From: Methanosarcinales archaeon
GTDB taxonomy: Archaea > Halobacteriota > Methanosarcinia > Methanosarcinales > Methanogasteraceae
NCBI GenBank assembly: GCA_030604085.1
Contig: JAUVWP010000006.1
Span: 1-34,338 of the forward strand
Direction of reading: 5' to 3'
DNA: 34,338 nt
Part shown: piece after piece, positions 24,530 through 31,832 of the stretch
Position numbering within the stretch: position 1 is the stretch's first letter
How the letters are laid out: every line of letters begins with the position of its first letter
Notes under the pieces: model-generated
Database searches by the model: none
What the model was told of the DNA's origin: nothing
What the model saw: the letters and a program-made list of their open reading frames with translations, nothing else
Translations under genes and position numbers: made by a program

Positions 24530-24831
24530 TCTTCAAACCTTTTCACAACTTCATAACACCCATATTCTGCGGTCGAACTTCCCACCATCTTACTTCCAAA
24601 AGGAAACAACGACTTCTTTGCTTGCATGAAATCAGAATCTGTGAACTCGATGTCATCCAGCAGCGAACACATATCCTCAAGCGGATGGCGAGTTTTTTCT
24701 ATGATGATTTTGCTATCGCTCAAAGATAGGCTGACAGAAGTTCCGTCATCCAGTCCAAGAGAATTAACCCAATCATCCGGAATTGCAATGCGCCCATCTG
24801 AAATCGTCTGCGTTTTAGCGGTTGTTATCAT
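24526..24831 (-). CDS. AbrB/MazE-like DNA-binding protein
   Basis: A 101-residue protein with an N-terminal swapped-hairpin AbrB domain: TISDGRIAIPDDWVNSLGLD, then 'GTSVSLSLSDSKIIIEK' (residues ~8-46). This fold typically serves as antitoxin and autorepressor. The C-terminal half is polar and could bind a partner. Its stop overlaps the TPR gene start, so the pair is translationally coupled in an antitoxin-first order. No promoter motif is clear beyond the trpB-head copy C3, which ends ~50 nt upstream. Confidence 0.8.
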   Translation of the reverse strand: MITTAKTQTISDGRIAIPDDWVNSLGLDDGTSVSLSLSDSKIIIEKTRHPLEDMCSLLDDIEFTDSDFMQAKKSLFPFGSKMVGSSTAEYGCYEVVKRFEE

Positions 24832-24879
24832 TTTGCTTGAACCTCAATATCAATCAAAGACTTCCGCCGTCTTTATATT

Positions 24880-24993
24880 TTATTTTTCGCGATTATGCGG
24901 TTTAAGCTTGTGGTCAACTCGCATGGACGCTATCCTCGGAATCTTATGGATGAACTGCCCGCCATATATTCCGAATTTGGTTTTGAAGATCAT
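24880..24993 (-). repeat. trpB head copy C3, upstream of AbrB-like gene
   Basis: On the minus strand an ORF from ATG 24993 to TAA 24880 reads [17 protein letters not shown] and continues for 37 residues without further TrpB similarity. The nine residues KFGIYGGQF match TrpB exactly. In DNA, 24951-24984 is close to the parent. The leader part seen in C1, C2 and C4 is not recognisable here. The ORF ends 48 nt before the AbrB-like ATG. Confidence 0.75.
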
Positions 24994-25077
24994 TTTAAGA
25001 ATCGATGACTTTTGTAATACCGTTTGAATCGATCATATCTTTAACATTTTCGCAAGAACACCCGCATAACTGCATAA

Positions 25078-25653
25078 TCAAGTTTTTGATCGTGCCCCCG
25101 CACCAAACTCCTCCAACCATTGATTAACCTTCTCCCCTACCCTTTCGCTCTGATTTCTAAGCTCACCCTCCACGATCTTCATATCAATCCTCTCATAGAT
25201 CCTCTTTGCATCCCCTATGGCATCGGTTCCATAATCATCCATGGAATGGCACGCCTTCAAGATGAACAGATCCTCAAGCGATGGAATCCAGACACTCATA
25301 TTTTGTATCTTCTCCTCAATAAGCCTTGAAAAGACCGATTGAGTCAGTAAAACTTCGCCTACCTTCCCATAAGAGATGTCAACATAAAGATCCCGCTCAA
25401 AATCTATAAACCGCCATACTCTTGTACTCCTTCTCGGTTCATACCCCATTTTCGAGAGCGCATCCGCAAACCAGAAACACTCGCCTTGTGTCGGAAAAAC
25501 AAAATCGAGGTCCTTTGGGGATCGTTTCAGCCCATGATAGACCAGTGCAGTACCGCCGATCACAATGATCCTCGGGCGGTCCTGCAGGTGAGTCTCCACA
25601 ACCATGAGTACTTCTCGTATCTCCTGCCAGCTTCTAAATCTCAATCTGATCAC
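25078..25653 (-). CDS. Nucleotidyltransferase-fold protein (DUF6036-like)
   Basis: The core is RIIVIGGTALVYHGLKRSPK followed by DLDFVF, the GG-x-A and DxD motifs of the minimal/AbiEii-type nucleotidyltransferase fold, with a later 'LYVDISYG' that can supply the third acidic residue. The start is uncertain: GTG 25653 overlaps the upstream gene by 20 nt and gives a natural helix (RSWQEIREVL), while ATG 25605 is shorter. Length is about 191 residues. Proteins of this type often act as toxins or as tRNA/protein-modifying enzymes in archaeal two-gene cassettes. It is co-transcribed with the gene at 25634-26113. Confidence 0.75.
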   Translation of the reverse strand: MIRLRFRSWQEIREVLMVVETHLQDRPRIIVIGGTALVYHGLKRSPKDLDFVFPTQGECFWFADALSKMGYEPRRSTRVWRFIDFERDLYVDISYGKVGEVLLTQSVFSRLIEEKIQNMSVWIPSLEDLFILKACHSMDDYGTDAIGDAKRIYERIDMKIVEGELRNQSERVGEKVNQWLEEFGAGARSKT

Positions 25654-26113
25654 CAAAGTATCTCTTGAGTTCAGCGCCGTGGAATGGTAGTAGATGGCAA
25701 TCCCGGTAGATCTTGTAAAAGTCATCGAACGTGAATGCAATCCTGACATTCCATCTCTTCTCGATATCTTCGAGAAAACTCCTTTTTATGTGCCTTCTAA
25801 ACTCGTTGTACGGAAAGATTGCGTCTTCGAGTACCGCAGTCGCTGTATTCGCGCTGCTATGTTCTGTTAGCACCACTTCAAACTCATCTTTGCGCTCCAT
25901 GTAATTCGCGATCTCGATCAGTGCAAGAATCTCAGATAATACACCATCACCAATCGCCATCTCAACCAATCTCTCGAAATCGACGCGTTCGTTCATCAAA
26001 AGCGTTGGAATATCCAATATCTCATCCTTGTCTCTCGATTGCAGTCTCTCGATGACCTGTCCTTCGATGGACTGTCTGTTGTATATGGGATTGGTGGTGG
26101 TTTCTGGGGTCAC
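25634..26113 (-). CDS. Partner gene of the nucleotidyltransferase, started inside a trpB-head copy
   Basis: The likely start is GTG 26113, exactly where the ATG of trpB falls in the aligned copy C4. The first residues (VTPETTTNPIYNRQS) are a degenerate TrpB N-terminus, after which the protein becomes unrelated (EGQVIERLQSRDKDEILDIP). An upstream ATG at 26185 is in frame but lies in the trpB-like leader. The body has about 160 residues, is mostly helical and acidic/basic mixed, and I do not recognise a family. Its 3' end overlaps the nucleotidyltransferase gene. By context it may be the antitoxin or partner of that enzyme. Confidence 0.6.
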   Translation of the reverse strand: MTPETTTNPIYNRQSIEGQVIERLQSRDKDEILDIPTLLMNERVDFERLVEMAIGDGVLSEILALIEIANYMERKDEFEVVLTEHSSANTATAVLEDAIFPYNEFRRHIKRSFLEDIEKRWNVRIAFTFDDFYKIYRDCHLLPFHGAELKRYFGDQIEI

Positions 26114-26182
26114 GGTTTTTTGTGCTCTCGGGTGTTTTGTGATGTTATTTGTTTGGGGCGATGGCTTAAGATTGTTGGCTAT
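26071..26182 (-). repeat. trpB head copy C4 with leader, fused to the downstream gene
   Basis: Aligns with the trpB leader and first codons, and is closest to C2 in the leader. Both end with the exact 17-nt string ATAGCCAACAATCTTAA on the minus strand (26182-26166 here). The start codon is GTG instead of ATG, and the IYGGQF segment is degenerate with one codon deleted. The frame continues without interruption into the 25634-26113 gene. Confidence 0.75.
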
Positions 26183-26221
26183 CACTCTTCACCCGAATTC
26201 AAGTGATCTCCCCCATCACCA

Positions 26222-26587
26222 CTATCCGAATCGATCGACTACCGCCTGCAGGATTACGCGTGCATCGAGCACGTTCACATGTCCGTTCCCGTCCATGTCC
26301 GCCGCACTCCGGTATCCGCCGGATACCGCGATCTGAAGCACGATAATCATATCTTCTGCCGTGATCTTGCCATCGCCATTGAAATCTCCTTTTTCCGGCA
26401 GAGTGACCAGAGATAACCCGTTTCGGTGGTAGTTCCCCCTGCCTGTGCTCGACGTAATTGGCATCTAGTTCGTACGGTCATACCCTAACTCTACGCGCCA
26501 GATAAGATTGCATGTTGTGCCGTTGAGCGCGAGCCATTGATACGAAATTCTTATTATGTCGCTTTCATAGTTTTGATAAACATGTAA
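26222..26587 (-). pseudogene. Remnant of a dockerin-containing surface protein
   Basis: The frame reads YESDIIRISYQWLALNGTTC (then NLIWRVELGYDRTN) from 26587 down to a TAG at 26465-26467. It then continues in the same frame with a type I dockerin: GDFNGDGKITAEDMIIVLQI, then 'ADMDGNGHVNVLDARVILQAV', holding both duplicated Ca-binding loops. A second TAG (26588-26590) closes the frame upstream. The pieces look like the C-terminal end of a larger secreted protein whose main body is gone. Dockerins bind cohesins; such modules occur on archaeal surface proteins. The 80-codon dockerin part alone (26222-26464) has no visible signal peptide. Confidence 0.6.
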
Positions 26588-26634
26588 CTATATAATTCTC
26601 TACTGGAAATCACTGTATTTTAGAGATGGTGCTC

Positions 26635-27408
26635 TTATTTCCATCTTCGCAATAGCCCTGGACCGAGTAAAAAAGTCAACACCCCAACAATAAGTATAGA
26701 TACAATTATATAAGTTTGTATATTATTTTGTTTATCATATACTATTTTGTGGATTACTACTTTATGGTTAAAATCTTGAGATGGATTATAATCAACAGAA
26801 TGAAGAGAAGATAGTAGGCTAAGAAGACAATCATATATTGGGTTGAGATTTTTACCAGTCGGTCCTGGATCCATTGGGTTGGACGACGGTTCTTTCACCG
26901 TGAGCGGATGTGTCAGCGATATCTGCTGGAAAGCGTCCTTATCATCATCGGACCAGTACAACCCTGTGAAGTGCACAGTGTAGTCACCGACCTTATCGGC
27001 TTTGATATTGATATAAATCGTTCTGGCGGTTCCGGGCGGCACCGTGAACGTCCCGGCGACTGTTCCGGCTGCACCACCGTATCCGAATCCTTCCCCATAG
27101 ACGTGAATCCCTGATGGCACGGCAATCTGCACATCAGAAGTCAGTGTTACGTTATTTAAGGATGGGTTGTTTATGTAGAGTTCAACAAGCCCGTCCTGCG
27201 ACTTATCGATCACATCGTTTACCGGGCGCAGCGTCACAGTCGGGCCGACCAGAAACTTCGATTCGGTAGGCGCTACCGTTGGCTCAATAGCAGGAGCTGC
27301 AGTAGCATTTGTTTCATCTACAGTTGTGGTACTCTCCTGCGCCATCATTGGTATGGCAGATATGCATAGGCACACGATGCATATCGCAACAAGTTTCTTC
27401 ATATTCAT
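26635..27408 (-). CDS. Secreted protein with C-terminal membrane anchor
   Basis: A 257-residue protein. The N-terminal signal peptide is MKKLVAICIVCLCISAIPMMA. A Thr/Ala/Pro-rich linker follows (residues ~25-48), then a beta-sandwich region (VTLRPVNDVIDKSQDGLVEL; 'GTFTVPPGTARTIYINIKADKVGDYTVHFTG') typical of archaeal surface adhesins. A single C-terminal helix (IVSILIVGVLTFLLGPGLL) with RRWK anchors it in the membrane. The start could be either of two close ATGs. The 5' gap of 67 bp contains an AT-rich promoter-like run. Function is not identifiable; a cell-surface role is likely. Confidence 0.75.
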   Translation of the reverse strand: MNMKKLVAICIVCLCISAIPMMAQESTTTVDETNATAAPAIEPTVAPTESKFLVGPTVTLRPVNDVIDKSQDGLVELYINNPSLNNVTLTSDVQIAVPSGIHVYGEGFGYGGAAGTVAGTFTVPPGTARTIYINIKADKVGDYTVHFTGLYWSDDDKDAFQQISLTHPLTVKEPSSNPMDPGPTGKNLNPIYDCLLSLLSSLHSVDYNPSQDFNHKVVIHKIVYDKQNNIQTYIIVSILIVGVLTFLLGPGLLRRWK

Positions 27409-27475
27409 TTTTGATTCCTCTTTTTGTTAAAGAACAAAAATAATTTTATTATTGTATATAGAAAGTTCGTTTTAT

Positions 27476-28441
27476 TCACTTGATTCCAGTGATCACATCC
27501 CGCCCGAAATCAAATACCGTGACCCTGTCATCCCCTTCATAAATATCGAGGCACAATCCGTCATCGATAACCCCGACAACCGCCGCATCAAGCCCGGCGG
27601 CTTCAAAAACCCTCACGCACTCGTCCGCATCCCGCGTTGTCACCACATAGCCGGTTGCAGGGTATATCTTTAACCAGTGGACAAAGTCCACCCCGCCAGG
27701 ACGGGGTATAGCTGTTATATCGACGCTTGCACCCTTTCGGCTGGTTTCGAGAAGCATCCCAAGCGTCCCGATCGTGCCGGGGTTGCTGATGTCCTTTCCG
27801 GCAGTCACAAGACCGCGCTCCCCGAGCGTCTGCATGACCATGAACTTTTCGCGGACGCTTGCAGCGGTCTTCATCGTTGTACTGTCCCACGAATAGATCG
27901 AATTCTTCCCGACCTGCCCGTCAAGATCGTAGGCGAGAACGATCGCATCTCCTGCCTCTGCTGTGTCGCTCCGGATGACCGCGTCCCTCTTTGCGATGCC
28001 GACGATGGCAACCGAGCTTGAGGTGTACGGCGTATCCGGATGCAGATGCCCGCCGACCATCGGGACGCCGAACTTGGCGACCCCGTCCCTGATCCCGCGG
28101 ACCAGTTCGGCTAATGTCTCTTTGGTGTCGGTTGCGAATATGTTGACCATGCCTATCGGGCGCCCGCCCATCGCGGAGATGTCGTTTACGTTTACAAGGA
28201 CTGCGCCGTATCCTGCCCACCATGGATCCCCGAGCATCGCACTCCATATCCCGTCCGCTGCAAATAGCAGCACATCGTCCCCGCCGATGTCGATTATTGC
28301 AGCGTCGTCGCCGATATCCGCGATGCAATCCGTGTACTCGGATCGCACGGTCCCAAGGATCTCTGCGATGTCCGCGATCGACTTTTTCCGTGTCACTCCT
28401 TCGAAGTTCCTGATCTCTGACGCGATTGCCTCAAGGTTCAT
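27476..28441 (-). CDS. Methanogenesis marker protein 2 (AIR-synthase-like)
   Basis: Starts at ATG 28441; an upstream in-frame extension lies in the promoter. The 321-residue protein has the PurM/ThiL-type ATP-binding fold: 'IGDDAAIIDIGGDDVLLFAADGIW' near the N-terminus, 'GYGAVLVNVNDISAMGGRPIGMVNI' with the signature NDISAMG, and 'VGGHLHPD'. This set, together with 'NPGTIGTLGMLLE' and 'PGGVDFVHWLKIYPATGYV', is what I know from methanogenesis marker 2 proteins. They are conserved in methanogens and relatives, and their exact reaction is not established. It supports placing the organism in a methanogenic or alkane-oxidising euryarchaeal lineage. It is transcribed divergently from tRNA-Leu. Confidence 0.88.
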   Translation of the reverse strand: MNLEAIASEIRNFEGVTRKKSIADIAEILGTVRSEYTDCIADIGDDAAIIDIGGDDVLLFAADGIWSAMLGDPWWAGYGAVLVNVNDISAMGGRPIGMVNIFATDTKETLAELVRGIRDGVAKFGVPMVGGHLHPDTPYTSSSVAIVGIAKRDAVIRSDTAEAGDAIVLAYDLDGQVGKNSIYSWDSTTMKTAASVREKFMVMQTLGERGLVTAGKDISNPGTIGTLGMLLETSRKGASVDITAIPRPGGVDFVHWLKIYPATGYVVTTRDADECVRVFEAAGLDAAVVGVIDDGLCLDIYEGDDRVTVFDFGRDVITGIK

Positions 28442-28504
28442 TATGATCTGGCTTGCGGTAGGATATATTAAAGGTGTGGGCAGCATCCGGTTTGTACGAT
28501 CGAC

Positions 28505-28518
28505 ACATTTAAATGATA
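28505..28518 (+). promoter_or_regulatory. TATA-like box for tRNA-Leu
   Basis: acatttaaatgata is an archaeal TATA-like element centred about 45 bp before the tRNA. That leaves room for the usual ~25 bp to the start of transcription and a short 5' leader. Confidence 0.4.
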
Positions 28519-28556
28519 TTGCGGCGGAAAGATTCTTTGCCTTTTGCGATAGTTAT

Positions 28557-28639
28557 GCGGGGGTAGCCAAGCGGTCAAAGGCGGCAGACTCAAGATCTGT
28601 TCTCGAAGGAGTTCACGGGTTCGAATCCCTTCCCCCGCA
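28557..28639 (+). tRNA. tRNA-Leu (anticodon CAA)
   Basis: The acceptor arms GCGGGGG (28557-28563) and CCCCCGC (28632-28638) pair perfectly, with A as discriminator. The D-arm region is tagccaagcggtcaaaggc. The anticodon stem-loop is gcaga-ctCAAga-tctgt, giving CAA for the UUG codon. A long variable arm (tctcgaaggagttc) and a T-arm with the GTTCGAATC loop complete a class II tRNA of 83 nt. CCA is not encoded. Confidence 0.95.
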
Positions 28640-28763
28640 TTCATGGGTTTGTGCAATGTGAGTTCTCGATTTAGATTTGAATGGAAACTGACGCGGGAAA
28701 TCGTGGCGTGGATGCCACTCAAAAAGAGTATATACTCGGGTAACTTGTGGATAAAATCAGTGA

Positions 28764-28828
28764 AATCAGTGTTAATCTGTGGCTAAAAACTTTTATCAGC
28801 CACTGATTTACACAGATTAACACAGATT
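28764..28828. repeat. 18-bp inverted repeat in a gene-free stretch
   Basis: AATCAGTGTTAATCTGTG (28764-28781) is matched by CACAGATTAACACAGATT (28811-28828), 17 of 18 positions pairing across a 29-nt loop. The loop also contains cagccactgattta, a direct echo of the left arm. The 28640-28959 interval holds no gene that I can support; besides this repeat it contains only the AT-rich promoter region of the next gene. The repeat could be a mobile-element remnant or a hairpin in RNA. Confidence 0.55.
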
Positions 28829-28959
28829 GGGGGCTATCTGCTCAACATGAGATTTATTTAAAGGATTTCATACGGCATTCGATCCTATTCAATCGCCCCA
28901 CCAAAGAGGATATTACTCGAACACCACATAATAATATGGTCAGGAGGTGAATTGCAACA

Positions 28960-29226
28960 ATGGACATGGGAAAATTGGCGATCAGCATCATCGGTCTGAT
29001 CGTCATTGCAGCAGTGGTAACAGTGATAGCAGCGGTAGTTACTGACAAGATTGACTCAACAGGTGATATCCCCGCGGGTAGCGCATGGAACTCAACAGAA
29101 AATCCTGGCATTTATACCGGTGCCGATCTATTGAAAGACTGGTGGTGGCTGGCAGCAATCGTAGTATTCTTCGGTGTTGTTGCGTGGGTACTATACAAAA
29201 ATGGCATCGGCGGCGGAGGCGTGTGA
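28960..29226 (+). CDS. Small two-helix membrane protein
   Basis: An 88-residue ORF with a strong AGGAGGTG site (28942-28949) before its ATG. Two membrane helices (LAISIIGLIVIAAVVTVIAAVV; WWWLAAIVVFFGVVAWVLY) flank a polar loop of about 30 residues. The C-terminus ends in GIGGGGV. The first helix, following a short charged start, resembles archaeal class III signal/pilin-type N-termini, but there is no clear cleavage site. The family is unrecognised. It converges with gpmI, 46 bp away. Confidence 0.65.
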   Translation: MDMGKLAISIIGLIVIAAVVTVIAAVVTDKIDSTGDIPAGSAWNSTENPGIYTGADLLKDWWWLAAIVVFFGVVAWVLYKNGIGGGGV

Positions 29227-29272
29227 ACCCTACCCAGTCTTCTCTCTTTTTTGCGTACCCAATTGAATATAT

Positions 29273-30760
29273 CTACACCACAACCGATTCCCCGGTCATC
29301 CCTGCGGGTTTCGGCACGCCAAGCAGCTCAAGCATCGTAGGCGCGATATCTGCAAGTTTCCCGTCCCTGACACCAACCACCGGATCCGCGACCAGTATCA
29401 GCGGCACCGGATTCGTGGTATGTGCGGTATACGGCGTGCCGTCCGCAGCAACCATCTTCTCGGCATTGCCGTGATCTGCCGTGATGATCGCAGACCCACC
29501 AACCTTCAGAACCGCATCGATGACCCTGCCAACGCATGTATCGACCGTTTCCACCGCTTGCACGGCAGCATCGAAGATGCCGGTGTGCCCGACCATGTCG
29601 CAGTTTGCATAGTTAAGAATGATCACATCGTACGACCCGATCCTCTCGATCACGGCATCGGTGACTGCATAAGCGCTCATCTCTGGCAACAAGTCGTACG
29701 TTGCCACCTTCGGAGACGGTATCAGGCAGCGATCCTCACCCGGATTCGGAGTTTCGACGCCGCCATTAAAGAAGAACGTGACATGCGCATACTTTTCAGT
29801 CTCTGCAATCCGCAGTTGCGTAAAATTCGTCTTTGATAAGACCTCGCCAAGCGTATTCTTGAGCTCTTCCGGCGCAAACGCAACCGGTACATCGATGGTT
29901 GCGTCATACTCGGTCATGCACACGAAACAGAGGTTACCTAACTTGCTGCGCTTGAAATGGCTGAAATCATCGTCCACGAACGCACGGGTAATCTGGCGGG
30001 CGCGATCCGGTCTGAAGTTAAAGAAGATGATCGAATCATTATCAGCGATCGGGACGTGGTCATTCAAGACCGTTGGCAGCACGAACTCATCGGTCTCGCC
30101 TCGTGCGTACGCCTTCTGCACGGCATCGGATGCACTCTCTGCGAGTATGCCATTCCCGGAAACAAGGGCGCGATATGCTTTTTCTATTCGATCCCAGCGG
30201 TTATCACGGTCCATCGCATAGTATCTGCCCATCACGGTGTTCACGCGGAATCCATCGACCGTGCCATCAATCACGCTGATATATTCAAGAGCGCTTTTGG
30301 GCGGCACATCCCTGCCGTCAAGAAACGCATGTACCTGTGTGCGCACCCCCACTGCCGACGCCATCTCTAGAAGAGCGAGGAGATGTGTGATGTGGCTGTG
30401 CACGCCGCCGTCCGAGAGAAGCCCGATCAGGTGCAGGCAGGAACCGTGCGTCTTCGCGTGTTCGATCGCTTTTCGTAGAACCGGATTTCTAAAGAACGTT
30501 TCATCAGATATCGCCTTATTTATGCGGGTCAAATCCTGATACACGATCCTTCCTGCACCAATATTCAGATGCCCGACCTCTGAGTTTCCCATCTGCCCCT
30601 CAGGAAGCCCGACCGCCTCGCCTGACGCCTGCAGGGTGCACGTCGGATATTCTTTGCGCAGGCGATCGAGATTGGGTGTCTTTGCGTGTGTGATCGCGTT
30701 GCCGCCGGTCGGCTCGGCAAGCCCGAACCCGTCAAGAATGATCAGGATCAGGCATTTCAT
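29273..30760 (-). CDS. gpmI: 2,3-bisphosphoglycerate-independent phosphoglycerate mutase
   Basis: The protein has 495 residues from ATG 30760 ([13 protein letters not shown]). The phosphoserine nucleophile is S60 in [10 protein letters not shown]. Metal-binding residues include D10 of the DGFG motif, the '[12 protein letters not shown]' loop, '[12 protein letters not shown]' and '[10 protein letters not shown]'. It interconverts 3- and 2-phosphoglycerate in glycolysis or gluconeogenesis using Mn. The start overlaps the 3' end of the DUF373 C-terminal half by 29 nt, so it is the last gene of an operon with DUF373, coiled-coil and serB. It stops with TAG and the length is normal, so this TAG is a real stop. 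Confidence 0.96.
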   Translation of the reverse strand: MKCLILIILDGFGLAEPTGGNAITHAKTPNLDRLRKEYPTCTLQASGEAVGLPEGQMGNSEVGHLNIGAGRIVYQDLTRINKAISDETFFRNPVLRKAIEHAKTHGSCLHLIGLLSDGGVHSHITHLLALLEMASAVGVRTQVHAFLDGRDVPPKSALEYISVIDGTVDGFRVNTVMGRYYAMDRDNRWDRIEKAYRALVSGNGILAESASDAVQKAYARGETDEFVLPTVLNDHVPIADNDSIIFFNFRPDRARQITRAFVDDDFSHFKRSKLGNLCFVCMTEYDATIDVPVAFAPEELKNTLGEVLSKTNFTQLRIAETEKYAHVTFFFNGGVETPNPGEDRCLIPSPKVATYDLLPEMSAYAVTDAVIERIGSYDVIILNYANCDMVGHTGIFDAAVQAVETVDTCVGRVIDAVLKVGGSAIITADHGNAEKMVAADGTPYTAHTTNPVPLILVADPVVGVRDGKLADIAPTMLELLGVPKPAGMTGESVVV

Positions 30761-31019
30761 TTCGTTCTCCGTATCTCTTTGTCGCAACATAGATCCCTAA
30801 AAGCGCGATCGCAATAGCGCCCACGATCGAGAGTATGAGATGCTGGATGCCGTAACCCTGCTGATACTCTGTGGTTGTGAGGATGTATGCGCTTGCAGAC
30901 CATAGAAGGAGTCCGGCGGCAATGACGAAGAACGGGAATGCCCACGCCCTCCCGATGGCTCTCCCTTCGAGGCGCAGATCAACGATCTTCCCGAAGCCTA
31001 AGAAAAATCCGGCAGCCAC
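30732..31019 (-). CDS. C-terminal half of DUF373 protein (after in-frame TAG)
   Basis: A 95-codon ORF (GTG 31019) in exactly the same frame as the DUF373 gene ending at 31026. It encodes two membrane helices ([42 protein letters not shown]) and begins in the middle of another helix ([14 protein letters not shown]) whose first half lies before the TAG. It is best read as the displaced end of the DUF373 protein, either lost by nonsense mutation or joined by stop-codon readthrough. It ends with TGA inside the start of gpmI. Confidence 0.7.
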   Translation of the reverse strand: MAAGFFLGFGKIVDLRLEGRAIGRAWAFPFFVIAAGLLLWSASAYILTTTEYQQGYGIQHLILSIVGAIAIALLGIYVATKRYGERNEMPDPDHS

Positions 31020-31025
31020 ATACCA

Positions 31026-31829
31026 CTAGACCGAGGTCTGCACGAAGATCATCGATAATATGACATATCCCGGAAAAATATCGCCGGCGATACCGTCCCA
31101 GCAGGCATTTGCTCCCTGCACGGTTGCGATGATTCCGATTATGATCGCTGCGATATATGTGATGAAACTGATCTTACCCCTGTACAGGGACTCGGTTGCG
31201 GTTTCACGGTACCGGTCTATGGACGATCCGACACCAAAACCATTGTACAGAAGGTAAGTCCCGACAACCCCGAGAATGCCTGCAACCGCAAGTTCAGGTC
31301 GTTTTATTATATATGCTAGGGCAAAAGTGATGAAAGCAAGCCCGATCGGGATAAATATCGTGCCTCTGATCTTCGGATCACTGAGAACCTCTTTAATGAG
31401 GTAATATGTGCTCTCTATGCTCTCGCTCTGCTTGACCCGGATCCGCTTGACCGAATTTATCTTTATCCTCGACTCTATGATCGGCAGCACAGACTCGTCC
31501 TCGGCTCCGTCTGATACGAAGATCACGTTCTCAAACTCATCCTTGCCAAGGAGATCGTCGATCTGCAAAGCGATCTTGTTATCGGATACTACTCCGACAT
31601 CACGATCCCCTGCTATGCAGACGATCTCAACGTCCGTGCCAGCTGCGCTCAACCGGTCGTACTCCTGTATCCCGCCAAAGATCGTGTTGATATCCGAATC
31701 CTCCGGATCCGCCACCGCAAGTTTCGTTGCTGCCTCTATGTTTGCGCTTCTACCGATAACCGGACTTGCGATGCCGGCTTTCCGTCCAATATCGTCATCC
31801 CGATCCAGGCATAATACAAGAGTTCTCAT
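31026..31829 (-). CDS. DUF373 family membrane protein, interrupted by TAG
   Basis: The N-terminal cytosolic domain (LVLCLDRDDDIGRKAGIASP, then 'VIGRSANIEAATKLAVADPEDSDINTIFGGI') is the DUF373 signature. Three or four membrane helices follow (IRGTIFIPIGLAFITFALAYI; VAGILGVVGTYLLYNGFG; ITYIAAIIIGIIATV). The frame stops at TAG 31026-31028 in the middle of a helix (GYVILSMIFVQTSV). Continuing past the TAG adds 97 codons and gives about 365 residues, the usual length for the family. Role unknown; conserved in archaea. It overlaps neither neighbour, and its ATG follows the coiled-coil gene's stop by 3 nt. Confidence 0.8.
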   Translation of the reverse strand: MRTLVLCLDRDDDIGRKAGIASPVIGRSANIEAATKLAVADPEDSDINTIFGGIQEYDRLSAAGTDVEIVCIAGDRDVGVVSDNKIALQIDDLLGKDEFENVIFVSDGAEDESVLPIIESRIKINSVKRIRVKQSESIESTYYLIKEVLSDPKIRGTIFIPIGLAFITFALAYIIKRPELAVAGILGVVGTYLLYNGFGVGSSIDRYRETATESLYRGKISFITYIAAIIIGIIATVQGANACWDGIAGDIFPGYVILSMIFVQTSV

Positions 31830-31832
31830 AAC

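Noticed and set aside
27963-28661. A 232-codon plus-strand frame over the methanogenesis marker gene
   Set aside because: Antisense to a well-supported gene and running into the tRNA.
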